This document shows, one piece after another, positions 1 through 11,000 of a stretch of DNA of 64,000 nucleotides. The first letter of the stretch is position 1, and each line of letters opens with the position of its first letter. A program made the position numbers and the translations under genes. Under the pieces are notes generated by a model that worked only from the letters and a program-made list of their open reading frames with translations, was not told the DNA's origin and made no database searches. This DNA comes from Reticulitermes speratus (Eukaryota > Arthropoda > Insecta > Blattodea > Rhinotermitidae): contig JAJKFL010000039.1 of assembly GCA_021186555.1 (NCBI GenBank), positions 39,267,610-39,331,609 on the forward strand. Direction: 5' to 3'.

Positions 1-265
1 AAAATTTGACTGACTTTTTGTTTATCCAATTTTTTTTGTGTTTATTACTTAATTCTGTGATGCTGATGACGAATATAACATTCATTTTCCTGTAATGTCA
101 ACACTCCACATTATATGCATAAATCTTCATTCTATTAATAATGTAGTACACATTATTGTTAGTCTTCATAATACACAAACAAGCCAATGACACAAAATCT
201 GGAGAAACCACATGGATATACATTAATACATGACATATTTACATTGATCATGCATTACCAATCAT

Positions 266-1185
266 TTAAAAATGAACAGCAGATGTGCTTCTTCGCTCAT
301 CAGCACGAACCAAACCCCAGATGTAATCACCCATCATAGCAGCATCCCATCGTCCCTGGTATCTTTTGTCACTAGCTTCAATATCTTGATGGAAGCGTTC
401 ACCATGTTCTTCACTAACATCTCCTAGATTTGGTCTAAAAAATTCAAGATGCAAATGCAAGTAATGCAATTTTACTCACATTCTATAGCCTAGTACTTCA
501 TAATGTTGAATCAAGGATTCCACTATTTCTTCATAATTTTCACACTTATTGTTGCGAAGAAAATATGTCGCTACCATTCTGAAGGCCTCCCAAGCATTCC
601 TTTCAACAACAGTCATTGTTTGTTCAAGATCTCGAGATGCAAGCATCACACGAATCTGTGGTCCAGTAAATATGCCACCTTTCACGTTTGCATCAGCCAA
701 AAGAGGAAATATTTTTCTAATGTGATGCAGAGCAGCAGAATTAGGATCCAAACCTTAACAAACTGCTTCAGTAGTCCCAGTTTAATGTGGAGGGGTGGCA
801 GCAAGATGTTCTTTCTTGTAACTAAAGCCTTGTGGATTACATTGTGCATACCTGGAATTTTTGTACTTTGTTATGTCAATCATACAAAAGTAACAATCAT
901 TATGGTGGCTTGTAGGCTGTCTCCAAATTCGAGGTATAGCAAATGGCATACACTTTCTAGTCCCACGCAGCTATCCTTCTAAGGTAGATCGGCAGCTACC
1001 ACGACACACATGGGGGGCCCAAATTTTATCCTGGTCTCTGACAGGACTCCGAAGTATGCTTTGTACGCTGTGCAGAATTTCGTCCCAGGCACAGTGTTAT
1101 GTTTCACCTGCTTTGGGCTCATATAGAAACCACAAACATAACAAAAATAATCGACTGTAAGTTTACAACCTCTTCCCTTTGACAT
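266..1185 (-). pseudogene. Decayed copy of a repetitive arthropod ORF family (probable transposon protein)
   Basis: Reading the minus strand from 1185 downward gives one protein homology broken across frames. An N-terminal part has a CYVCG zinc-ligand pair. Next comes an APHVC segment, then MPFAIPRIW followed by a DCYFC pair. A C-terminal part contains EEHGERFHQDI and KRYQGRW. This order matches a multicopy protein I recall from many arthropod and cnidarian genomes, probably mobile; I cannot name its class. The copy looks dead. There is a frame change near 1040, in-frame stops near 976 (TAG where Trp is expected), 785 and 473 (TGA), and no clear start or terminal repeats. The cysteine pairs suggest a metal-binding domain. 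No host function is inferred. Confidence 0.6.
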
Positions 1186-1800
1186 TCTTACTTTAAAATG
1201 AAAAACGCTGAAGAAGTACTGAAATCACGCAACTGCAGCTAACATTCAGTACACAATCAAGCTCCTTTGTGTGAAAATATCGATGATAGAGACTGAAATC
1301 AATATATCGAAGTCTGTCGATCTTGAAGGAAGAAGACAAGCCTGTATTCAGGTGACATATAGCAGCTGGAACACTAACTAAGAAGAGCAAGTGCTTGATG
1401 GTGGCGGTTTTCTTAAAAACCTAAAATGCAAAATATCTCTTGAAATATCGACACTAAAGGAAAACCAATGTCATGTGTTCAGCAGGCACATTTCATTCAG
1501 AAGTCGTGAAAAAATTAACATAAATTCTTTTTGAGCAGTGTTATAAGCCTGCTCTCAATACAGTCTGTTGATGGAATTTTGATCTTACTGCCTTTAAACC
1601 TGCAGTGTGTGCGTCTTTGCGAGGCACCTATATTGCCAACTGTCCAGCAGGGGAGGCTAACAGCTATCCTATCAGCAGTGCTGTCTGGGTTCTTGGTGCA
1701 CATAAACCTTGCTATGTTACACTACTAATGCATGTTGATAATGTATATAATGCAACTTGATCACAGATAATTTTGCAATAGTTACATTATATTTCATATT
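1186..1800. other. Gene-free stretch
   Basis: I see no recognisable coding homology, splice pattern or repeat with a partner elsewhere in the window. The short open frames here on both strands have no support. Confidence 0.4.
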
Positions 1801-1829
1801 TATTTATATATCCAGCAATCCTCAGAGGG

Positions 1830-3300
1830 TACAATAATCTGCACCATGGGATATTTAATTCATCAAATAACATACAATACACTTAAGAATATACTTAATG
1901 ATAAACATAACAAGCATAGCCATAGGCTTTTGTCAATATGTGACAATATCCATACAAAATAAATAAGTATAGATGCAGAGTATCAAAAACTACTGAATTA
2001 AGGTTAAAAGGCAGAAACCTAAGCACACATTACAGGCAGAACATAAGCTCATTAAAACATTCATATTGTGTTATCATTTTTGTTATGGTTAAAATAATTA
2101 AAATATTCCTCCAAAGTATAAAAGGTATTACAATACAGAAAGATCTTAATTAATCATTTAAATTCATTAATATTAATTTTAATTTTTATATAAGATGGTA
2201 AACTATTAAAAACTTTTAGACCCATATAATAAGAGCCCTTCTGAAAAACTGTTAAATTTTATGTGGGATAATGAAAATCCGAACGTCTAGTATATTTATT
2301 TAATGAATATCTAAGTTACGTGTAAATCGATCCTTATTATTACAAGCAAAGCTTAAGAGTGAGAAAATGTATTGAGATTGAAGAGTCAAAATTTTGAGGT
2401 TGCTGAATACTTTTCTGCATGACTCATTTTTACTGGTATTAGTGATTATTCTTAATATCTCTTTTTGTAATCTAAAAATGTTTATGCAGTGAGGTGAGAA
2501 CCCCAAAAAATTATGCCATAGGACATAATTGAATGGAAATAAGCAAAGTAAACCATAATTAATACTTGTGACACGATTGGTTTAAGGGTTCTTAAGGCAT
2601 AACATGCAGCATTAAGTTTGATTAAAAGTGAATTGATGTGAGCATTCCATTGTAAGGTACTATACACTAATATTTCAAGAAATTTAGTGTCAAATTTTGT
2701 ATATCGATTGTTACATTCAAATATCACATGTATACTAAATTAATTTTTTGTTCTAAACTGCAAAAAAATTAGTCTTATCATACTTTAATGATAATAAATT
2801 TGCAGAAAACCATTTATTTAATTTTGAGAAAATCTCTACTGTTATTAAGAAAATTAGTACTATTTGTAATCGTTATGACAACACTAGTGTCATAAGTGAA
2901 GAGAAAAGGGAAGGATGTCTTTCTAGTATTAATGGAAGATCGTTAATATAAATAAGAAATAACAAAGGCCCAACAATTGAAACCTGTGGAACCCCCAAAG
3001 AAACCCCCGCCCCCTTCAGTAGATGTTATGTCAATTATTTACAGTTGTACTTTTTGATATCTGTCCTCCAAGTAAGTTTTGATTAAACTTAAGAATTTAC
3101 CTCTTATGTCATAAAAATTGAGTTTTGATAATAAGATACCATGATTGCACAATCAAAGGCCTTTTTTAGGTCACAAAAAATGCCCCCTAAAATTATGACA
3201 GGTTATGTTTTAGAATAGCTCTAATCTAATATGTTCATGAGACTGCAGCACGCTATTTATTGGTTCCATTCTGCAGGTTACCCAAAAACTTGTCTTCAAA
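1830..3300 (-). mobile_element. Non-LTR retrotransposon (LINE) fragment, reverse transcriptase region
   Basis: On the minus strand, near 3165, CDLKKAFDC is a reverse-transcriptase motif. GVPQVSIVGPLLFLIYIND follows near 2950-3000, then a thumb/C-terminal region with LNAACYALRTLKP and YFHSIMSYGIIFWG at 2482-2640, and then SCRKVFSNLKILTLQSQYIFSLL at 2340-2430. The order and spacing fit a Jockey/CR1-type LINE ORF2. It is inactive: stops and frameshifts separate the blocks, and the catalytic FADD box reads as FTYD around 2890. The start and end are approximate because the 5' part and 3' UTR are not clearly delimited. Confidence 0.75.
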
Positions 3301-3379
3301 ATTACTGCAGGAATATGAGTAATTTGTACCTCAACAAGATAAATTGTGCACTCAATACTACCAAACTAATACCATCTTA

Positions 3380-4035
3380 ACCGTAAACAGGGCTGTTACA
3401 AATTCTTTTCTTTTATTTTTTATTACTAGGGACTCTTGTAGGAAGTTGTTTAAGAAAATGGAAATATTGCCCTTTTATTCACAATATTTATATACACTAA
3501 TACTACATATAGTGAATAATAAACACCTATTTTAGGTAAATATGGATGTTCATAATTATGAAACTAGAAATAAAACAAATCTTCACCAGCCATTAGCCAA
3601 TCTGGCTAAATATTACAAGGGACCCTATTACTTTGGAATAAAGGTTTTCAACTGTCTTCCAGCTGATATAAAGGAATTGTCTGATGACATAAAATTTTTT
3701 AAAAATGCCTTAAAGCGATTTTTTCATCTACATTCTTTTTACTCTGTAGAGGAATATTTTAATTACAATATAATGAACTGAACAAGATTTATTGGTTTTA
3801 ATTTTTATGTCAGTGCTAGGTTTTAACAGTATCCTGTATTAATTGTTTTACTATATGTTTTGTGCAATAGGTCTATTTTGTAGACTGTATGTGTTGTTTG
3901 ACAATGTATATTTCGTATGACTTGTTGGTTTGTATGTTTGACCAAATCCACATCCTGTTTTTGTCTATGAGACTGTATGTTGGATTTGCGGATTGTGAAT
4001 AAAATACATACAATACATACATACATACATTTTCT
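3380..4035 (+). mobile_element. LINE 3' fragment with (CATA)n tail
   Basis: The plus strand encodes DSCRKLFKKMEILPFYSQYLY, then MDVHNYETRNKTNLHQPLAN and FGIKVFNCLPADIKELSDDIKFF, ending at a stop near 3781. This is the C-terminus of the same LINE type found in the opposite orientation just upstream. A 3' UTR follows and ends in an AATAAAATACATAC run and short CATA repeats at 4005-4030, a typical LINE tail. One internal stop near 3535 shows decay. The copy is 5'-truncated, as usual for target-primed insertions. Confidence 0.7.
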
Positions 4036-4149
4036 ACTAGGTCTATATTATATTAAAGGTTATTATCCAGATGTCAGCATGACTTGTTATTCTAAGCTTG
4101 AATTGTTTTATTATTATTATGTTTTATATATTATGTCTGTTTTTTACAA

Positions 4150-4292
4150 ACTGCTTGTATTTATTTGACAATGTATATATTATATAACTTATTAATTCAT
4201 ATGCTGTTGACCGAATCCACATCCTGTTTTGTCTTTGTGACTGTATATTGGATCTATGGATTGTAAATAAATGATGATGATGATGATGATTG
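4150..4292 (+). repeat. Second LINE 3' tail ending in (ATG)n
   Basis: This repeats the 3' UTR of the preceding LINE. Both share a block beginning at 'ttgacaatgtatat', the phrase 'atccacatcctgttt', and an end in 'ggattgtgaataaa' or 'ggattgtaaataaa'. Here the terminal simple repeat is about seven ATG units instead of CATA. It is best read as an independent 5'-truncated insertion of the same family or a segmental copy with a different tail. Confidence 0.55.
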
Positions 4293-4979
4293 GTATGCGT
4301 TCGCACGTTCATTCAAGCGGACGCAGCAACGTATGAAATCCCGAAAACAGCAGCTCTTTTAACTGTCCTAGCACTAGCACTTAAGGGAACACCTTAGGCC
4401 AAAGAATTTGTTGCAGGTGAGACCAAATGGTAAGATTCATCCGTTTATTTCGTACATCCCTTTTGCCCAAATGATGCAGGACACGCCAATGTAATATATA
4501 GATGTGACATTTGTCAACCAATATACTAATATAGAAGAGTGTTTTAATCACGTTAAGCATTTTCTTTGCCCTCCTTTGGAATAGCGATATTATAAAATTA
4601 TGGCAATTGTAAATATGTCCCAAAAGTGATTTCCAGATGTGGAAGGCCCAAATATTTAATCACAGACCGTTGGCTGCCCTGCAGCATGACACATTATCAT
4701 ATACGATCTGTGATCCTATCCGCGACTAGTTTAACCACTTGCTGTTCTCATCCGTGACCTGCATAGATAAGACCACACAGACAGCCGTGATAATCTGTGG
4801 CCGTGACTACCACTTCGCGAAGATGGCTTTTTGTAGTAAGTATTGCGTTATTGTTAAATACTTTGGTAAACGTGACTGAATGAACATGAGACCAACCATT
4901 CTCAGTGTATAAAAAAATGCCGATTCGATTCTGAGCTGAATAATTTAATAATCACGTATTATGAAAGTTGATAGAAGGA

Positions 4980-5220
4980 TGAAAGTTAATGTGGGAGGTA
5001 CGGTAGTAAGTGCATAGTTGTGGCGGGGAAACCTCGAGGAAACGGGCCCATGTTAAGACCTAAACGTAGATGGGAGGGATTGGAAGGGCATGGACTGGAT
5101 TGATGGGGCTGTTATAAACTCGGTCATTGAATCTTTGGGTTCCATAAAATTAAGAATTTTTTTTGCATGGGTAACATTTCTTCCCAAGAAGGACTTTCCT
5201 CCACGGAGTTAGTTAATAGT
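4980..5220 (+). mobile_element. LINE C-terminal/3' end remnant (GKPEGKRPLGRPRRRWED type)
   Basis: Plus-strand frames read GKPRGNGP, then LRPKRRWEGLE, GHGLDWWG and a terminal segment resembling FLPKKDFPPRS. This is the conserved C-terminal tail of an insect LINE family that also occurs at 16814-17062, 23940-24195 and 41690-42110. Several stops are present. It lies back-to-back with the minus-strand LINE at 5300-6195. Confidence 0.55.
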
Positions 5221-5299
5221 CATGTGACTCAACATCAATAAATCGTAGAGACTGATACAAGTGAGTACAGAGCTGTGTTCATTCATTGCCTAATCTGTT

Positions 5300-6195
5300 A
5301 TGACAGGTCCATAGCCTCTTCCAAGGCAAGTTTTCCACAGAGTGCGAGCTAGTGCTGCATCTTTCACTTACCAGTATCCTGTCGTTTCCTTAAGGCCATC
5401 AAGCCTTGGTCCTCGTCTTCCCATCACTTCTAACCATCCTTCTATCTTCGCTTCAATGATGTGTTTTAGAAGGCAGTTCCTATCAAGATGTGACCAATCT
5501 AGTTAGCCTTCCTTCATTTTACGGTATGTAGGATATTCCTTTCCTCCTTGACTGTATGTGATACTTCTTATGTTTCTCATGATTGGTCCAAATGATCTTC
5601 TCCACCACCACATTTCAAAACTTTCCAGATACGTCTGATCTACTTTTCAAAGTGTCCAAGTTTCAGCACCATGCAAAGCTATGCTCCAAATGTAGCACAT
5701 CACTAGTTTCTTCCTTAAATTTAAGTCCAATTTTCTGGTGAAAAGAGTCATCTTATTGTTGAATGCTGCATTGGTCATTGCAATCCCGGATTTAATTTCA
5801 TGTGTACATCTTGCATCGTTTGTTATCATGCTATCCAAATAGTTGGAATATTTCACATTCTTCAATTGTTTTTGATCTATCAATGTATGCACTGAGGATG
5901 GTTGCCTTGAGATTCTCATTACCTTAGTTTTTTCCATGTTCATTTCCATGCTGTACCATCTTCCAGTTTTAGTTAGTGTATCAGTGATGCCCTGTAGCAC
6001 CGTTTCTTTCTTAGCTAGTAGTACAAGGTCATTTGCATATTTCACAGTGTGAATTACTTGTTCTGCTATTTTGAAGTCTCCAAACCTTCAAGAGCTTCCT
6101 TGGTAAGGTACTCGCTGTATAAGTTGAACAGAATCGGTGACAAGCAGCATCCTTGTCTAAATCCTCTTCCAATCTTTACATTTCTATTTTCTTTA
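5300..6195 (-). mobile_element. LINE reverse-transcriptase fragment, family A
   Basis: Minus-strand translation contains IGRGFRQGCCLSPILFNLYS at about 6110-6175, then KYANDLVLLAKKETVLQG at about 6000-6045, a long open stretch to HGAETWTL at 5647, and a C-terminus with TLWKTCLGRGYGPV near 5310. The conserved YADD catalytic box reads YAND, and stops and frame changes occur around 5390 and 6050, so it is non-functional. The C-terminus belongs to the same family as 29085-29273, where it is better preserved and tandemly amplified. Confidence 0.75.
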
Positions 6196-6199
6196 GAAA

Positions 6200-7260
6200 C
6201 ACTCACCCCCAGATATCCAAATGATGGAGTAGTTTACCTCCAGATTGATTTTACCAGAGGAAGCATCGTGCATTTGTCTCTGTTTTTGGAAGCACACTAT
6301 CCAGGAAAAGTAATAATGTGGTAGTTTTTCCATTTGCTGTCCACATTGCAGTACAGCACCTGTTCAAATCACTTTGGTTACACCTGTTGCTATACAATCA
6401 TAAACCATGTGAAGTACCATTTGGTGTTTGCTTCAACTCACTACTGATGTTGCTGCTGCTGCTGGCATCACAGGAATTTGTATCGAAGTTCCCTTCCCGT
6501 ACGCACCTCTCTCTTTCTGATTCTTACGCTGTCAATCTGTCTGGTTGGGAGACCATATGGTAGCACTGCTATTACACAGTTGTGTAAGGATTTACAATTA
6601 CATACCTTAAAATGTGTTAGTCATTTATTAGTAGTACAATGGTAACAGAAGATGATCTCGTCTGTCTGTTGGTCGTGCATGAGCATTGAATTTGGAGAGG
6701 AAGAGTTTTACCTTTTAATCCAAGAGTAATAGATAAATTCTTGGCAGACTACTTTATTCTAGAAACACCGTGCATCTTATCACAATCACTAGTGAGGAGC
6801 CGAAACATATGTCGAGTTTTTTTTTAAATGTTTTAAAGAACTATACAGTTTTTTAAAATAAAAAGTGCATCCAGTTTGGTGTTTTTAAATAGTCTTGGCA
6901 GACTGTAAGGTTTTCTGTTGATCTGTCAATGTCAAGGTTGTATCTTGCATTGACTGTTGAGTTTGTTTCAAATATTTCTGTTGCCAAAGATAACCAACTT
7001 ATGGTATATGATGATATGTAATCTGGTAAATATATAATCCACTGTTTGAGAGAAACTTTCTACCACCACAATTATTTGCGTAGGTGAAAGAAGTTTTATT
7101 CTTACTGCTTATCATACATTGGTCAGTATACATTATATGCATATTAGTTGGCCTAATTTTAATGGCAGGTGGTTTTGTCCAAATATCAAGTAAGTGTAAC
7201 TTACAAACTACTTTTTTATATAAGACAGTTATGACTGTAATACTATTATTTCCAACCCAT
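6200..7260. other. Gene-free stretch
   Basis: The first ~60 bp may continue the LINE upstream (a GVSVSKENRNVKIGRG-like frame on the minus strand). The remainder shows no coding homology that I recognise and no repeat with a partner in the window. Confidence 0.35.
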
Positions 7261-7400
7261 CATGGAGGCTCAGGGTCAACACCAGGGCAGGCTGCACGGG
7301 GTTTGTGGTGGACAAAGTAGCCTGAGGACAGTTTTTTTTTTCTTAGTACTTCAATTTTTCCGTCACCATCGTCACACCAATGCTGTGTACACATATTCAT
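7258..7400 (+). repeat. Interspersed repeat, copy 1 (GLWWTK type)
   Basis: The segment around GLWWTK and the following 'ccgtcaccatcgtcac' block is similar to 19335-19450, which reads [12 protein letters not shown] or [11 protein letters not shown] depending on frame. A widespread arthropod repeat has this signature. The class is unknown to me and the ends are not visible. Confidence 0.4.
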
Positions 7401-7423
7401 TCATTAGCCATCAACACTGTGTA

Positions 7424-7645
7424 AAGGTAAAGTTGTCCCTGTATATGCCATTAAGGCATATGGAAGAGTGGAGGTATCTCTCCACACTGTTTTAAACATA
7501 ACCCCTCCCCAGCACCCATTGAATAGGAGGGTTGGACACTTGGAGAAGAAGAAACCTTGTACACTGCCAGGAATCAAACCTTGATTTCTGAAGTTGCCCA
7601 GGTCTCAGCCTAGTCGATATTCTGACTTCACTCTCCTGGCTCCTG
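7424..7645 (-). mobile_element. Degraded tRNA-derived SINE
   Basis: The order of blocks matches the intact SINE at 30775-31052: 'ggtaaagtt', 'gaggtat', 'cccattgaataggagg', 'ggacacttggagaag', 'ccaggaatcaaacc' and 'tagtcgatattctgac'. It lies in minus orientation and is heavily diverged. Confidence 0.55.
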
Positions 7646-7810
7646 TACTATCAGTGTTGTACAGTCTCAGTAACCAATTGGGCTGGTAAATAAAATACTG
7701 AAGAAAAAGACTAGATATGTGTACAGGCTGTTGCGTACTACTGAAGGTACTGAAGTGCGCCATTACCATATTGCACATTTTCCTGAGAAGCGTGAAGGAG
7801 GCTGACAAAG

Positions 7811-7823
7811 ATGCATCAGCTGC
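7811..7823 (+). CDS. Candidate first coding exon of BLMH (tentative)
   Basis: An ATG at 7811 opens four codons (MHQL) plus one base before a possible GT donor at 7824. Splicing to 7913 would keep phase and give MHQL-P-ALSPETLQKL, an N-terminus of the length seen in insect orthologues. The exon is too short to support by homology, and the true start could lie in another exon further upstream. Confidence 0.2.
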
Positions 7824-7912
7824 GTGTAAGATTTTTTAAATGAAGATTCCACATATAGTTTAACTTATTTCAGATAGTAGTAATTGTTTTTAACCATTTT
7901 CTTCATTAACAG

Positions 7913-8070
7913 CTGCCTTGAGCCCAGAGACTTTACAGAAGCTTCGCAGGAACTTCTATGATGACCCAAAAAATGTTTTAGCTCAAAATGTATGTACACG
8001 TGTAGATCCCCTTGACGTGTGTCTGTCAAGAAAACATATAGAAGAAACACAACATGCCTTTACTCACAAG
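7913..8070 (+). CDS. Blmh: BLMH coding exon A
   Basis: The acceptor AACAG precedes 7913 and the donor gtatgg follows 8070. It encodes ALSPETLQKLRR, then NVLAQNVCTRVDPLDVCL and THK. It begins with two bases of a split codon, so at least one coding exon must precede it. Confidence 0.9.
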
Positions 8071-11000
8071 GTATGGAATGGATTTGTAATCATTCAGATA
8101 GGCTTGTTACTTGTGAGATTTGATTGTCACTTTATGTTTAATTTTTCTGATTACATTTTTGTCCTTTCTTTATTACAGATTGATACAGAAGGAAAGCCCA
8201 TAACAAATCAGAAGAATTCTGGTCGTTGCTGGTTATTTGCTGCCCTTAATGTTATTCGTGTACCCTTTGTGCAGCACCATAATCTAGATGAATTTGAATT
8301 TAGCCAAGCATATTTATTCTTCTGGGATAAGGTGAGGCACCTTCCTAAAATTTTGCATATGGCAATTTAACCCCAAGGAAAAACTGCTTGAAATATGGAA
8401 AGACATCTTGGTTTTCTTTTTTCAGATTGAACGTTGCAACTATTTCCTTACCAATATGGTGAAAGCTGCCCAGGCAGGTGATCCCATAGATGGCAGACTG
8501 GTTTCATTCTTACTTATAGTAAGTGTGACGTCAGTGTCATCCTGTCAGCAGAGGATGTGGTATGACTCTGACATTCTGCAGTAGTGTATATGGTGACCGA
8601 TTTGCCAATAGTGTCCGTTACTTTTGATCCCAGTTGCATGTGACTCTGACATTCTACAATAGTCTATATGGTGACTGATTTGCCAATACTGGTCATTACA
8701 TTTGGCCCCAGTTGCCTGTAGTTTTGACATTCTGCAATAATATACGTGATGTTTGAGTTACATCTGGTTCCATTTGCACGTGATAATGGTGGTAGCCACC
8801 AGGTGGATGTTGGGGTTTTTTTTATCTTCCAACACTTCTGTTGAGCAGTCATGCCAATTTTATATGCACACATCCAGTTTGTGTATTGAGGCTGCAGTCT
8901 ATGTTGTGATGACTCGTAATTTGGTAGATACGTACATATGTGTCATAGGTGCTTTGTGCCTTAATCTTCAAAGTCAAAGAGTAAGCTGCATGGGGAAGAA
9001 ATGTTACAGATGTAGAAAAGATAGCAGAACCAGTAGGTACCAATGGCTATGAAAACAGCTGCTGCCTCTTTTTCTTCTTCTTGCCTTTGTTTGTTTCTTT
9101 CTTTCTTCCTTTCCCAAGGGCAAATATTGATGAGGAAAAGTTGAGAAATTTTGGAGCAGTTAAGTTGCATAGAGGACTTTTTATTTATTTTTGTGACAGG
9201 ATTGACAACCGTGTAGAATGAAGAAATTTCGGGTGTCATTTTAATGTGTTGTATCAGTCCTTGGAATAATTACTTTCTTTTCTGAGTGCAAACTCTTATA
9301 AGGACAGTGGATATTCATGGCATCAAAACTTCAGATAGCTTGTAATGCTGAATACACTGCTGCATGTTACATACATTTCTACCCCTAGCCTATTGTGAAC
9401 ATAACAGTGAACATTTGAGTTCCACTTAACCCTTTGGCACTGAAAGTTATATATGTGCAGCACACAGTGTGATGCTCAAAAAGCTGGATGTTATATAATT
9501 ATACCTGCTGTTATGCAGCCTCCATTTTTGAAATCCCAGTCTTCTGCAGATCTGCATTTAATTCTGATGCCAAGGGTTTAAAGGCGTGCAATATCATGAA
9601 AGGACCGTACTGGATAGAAGTATTTTACTTATGACTTTTTGTTCTGTTTGTGAAAGTGCTGCAGAAGACCTGCAGTCTATATCAGTGCACACTCATTCGG
9701 TCTTGTATTGCCCAAGGAAACCTGCCTTTTTAGGATTAGAAACTTGTCATAATTTCAGAATTTTATGACAGCCTTGTTGTGTATTGTTTAGATTTGGATG
9801 AGATATTTATAGGAATATTTCATTTTGTTTCAGCAACCTGACCAACTGGTCCTATACATGCTATGACATTGAACGATTTAGGTTAGTAGCATGTTCAGAG
9901 TAGAGAATTCCTTCAGGACTGATTGTGTTGAATTTAAATGAATTTAACAAAATTGTCAATGGTTGATTGCACTGCAGTCATGGTATATCCCTGTTTGTCA
10001 TGAATTCTCATATATAGTGCTGATCTTGCTTTCTACAGTGTGTTTGTTACAGGACCCAAGCCCTGATGGTGGGCAGTGGGACATGGTGGTAAATTTAATA
10101 AACAAGTATGGGCTGATGCCAAAGACGTGCTTCCCGGAGTCATTTAGCTGTCAGTCAAGTCAGCACATGAACATTATTTTGAAGAGTAAGGTCAGTCTTT
10201 TGGGTAAGAAGGAGCTGAGAGGCACTTCTTTAAAACTGTATGGGGCTTTTAATATCTAGTCCACATAATTGAAATATGCATACAAGCACATTATCACTTA
10301 TTTCCATGCTGAGGTACCAAGGTGTGCAATTTATTTGATAATTTTTAAAGATGTTTTTTGTGGTCTACAGCCAGGTGTCCTGACATTCTTTTGGTTGTGA
10401 CTTAATTGTGTTGTATACAGCAGCGGTCGCCAACCGGTGGTCCATGGACCACTGATGGTCCGCGAGAAAGTTTTGGTGGTCCATGTAGAAATTTGGACAT
10501 TATTTGCAATTTTTATGTTTATTATACTGTTTCATTATATTCTGATTCGTCTTCGCAACAAATATCACACTAATAATTTTGTTATAATTAAACAAGTGCA
10601 TTTCATATTAATGAAATGGAACTTTTATGATCATTATTTTATAGATGTTTGTACCTTTTTAAAAAAAATTCATGTTAGTGGTCCGCGGGATTCAAAATTG
10701 TGAGTTTAGTGGTCCGTGAGTTCCGAATGGTTGGCAACCGCTGGTATACAGGATATCCCTGGTTCAAATACCAACTATAAGATTGGATATCCTGGCAGAT
10801 TGTGATTTTTCTCTGTGCCATAAGGCACATGCTGGGATCATATAAAAAATTAGGTCCCAATTTTTTCCTTCCAAATCCCTTTCAATTCAATATTCACTCA
10901 TCGGGTGAAATAGTTTTGTATATTTTAATCTTTACATTTTTAGATAGCAGACAGCAGGCAAAAAAGGTGGTGAAACAAATGGTAGCAAGCATTCCCCAGA

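Noticed and set aside
5647..6045. Long open frame as a host gene
   Set aside because: It is the LINE reverse transcriptase C-terminal half with a mutated YADD box. It is annotated as a mobile element.
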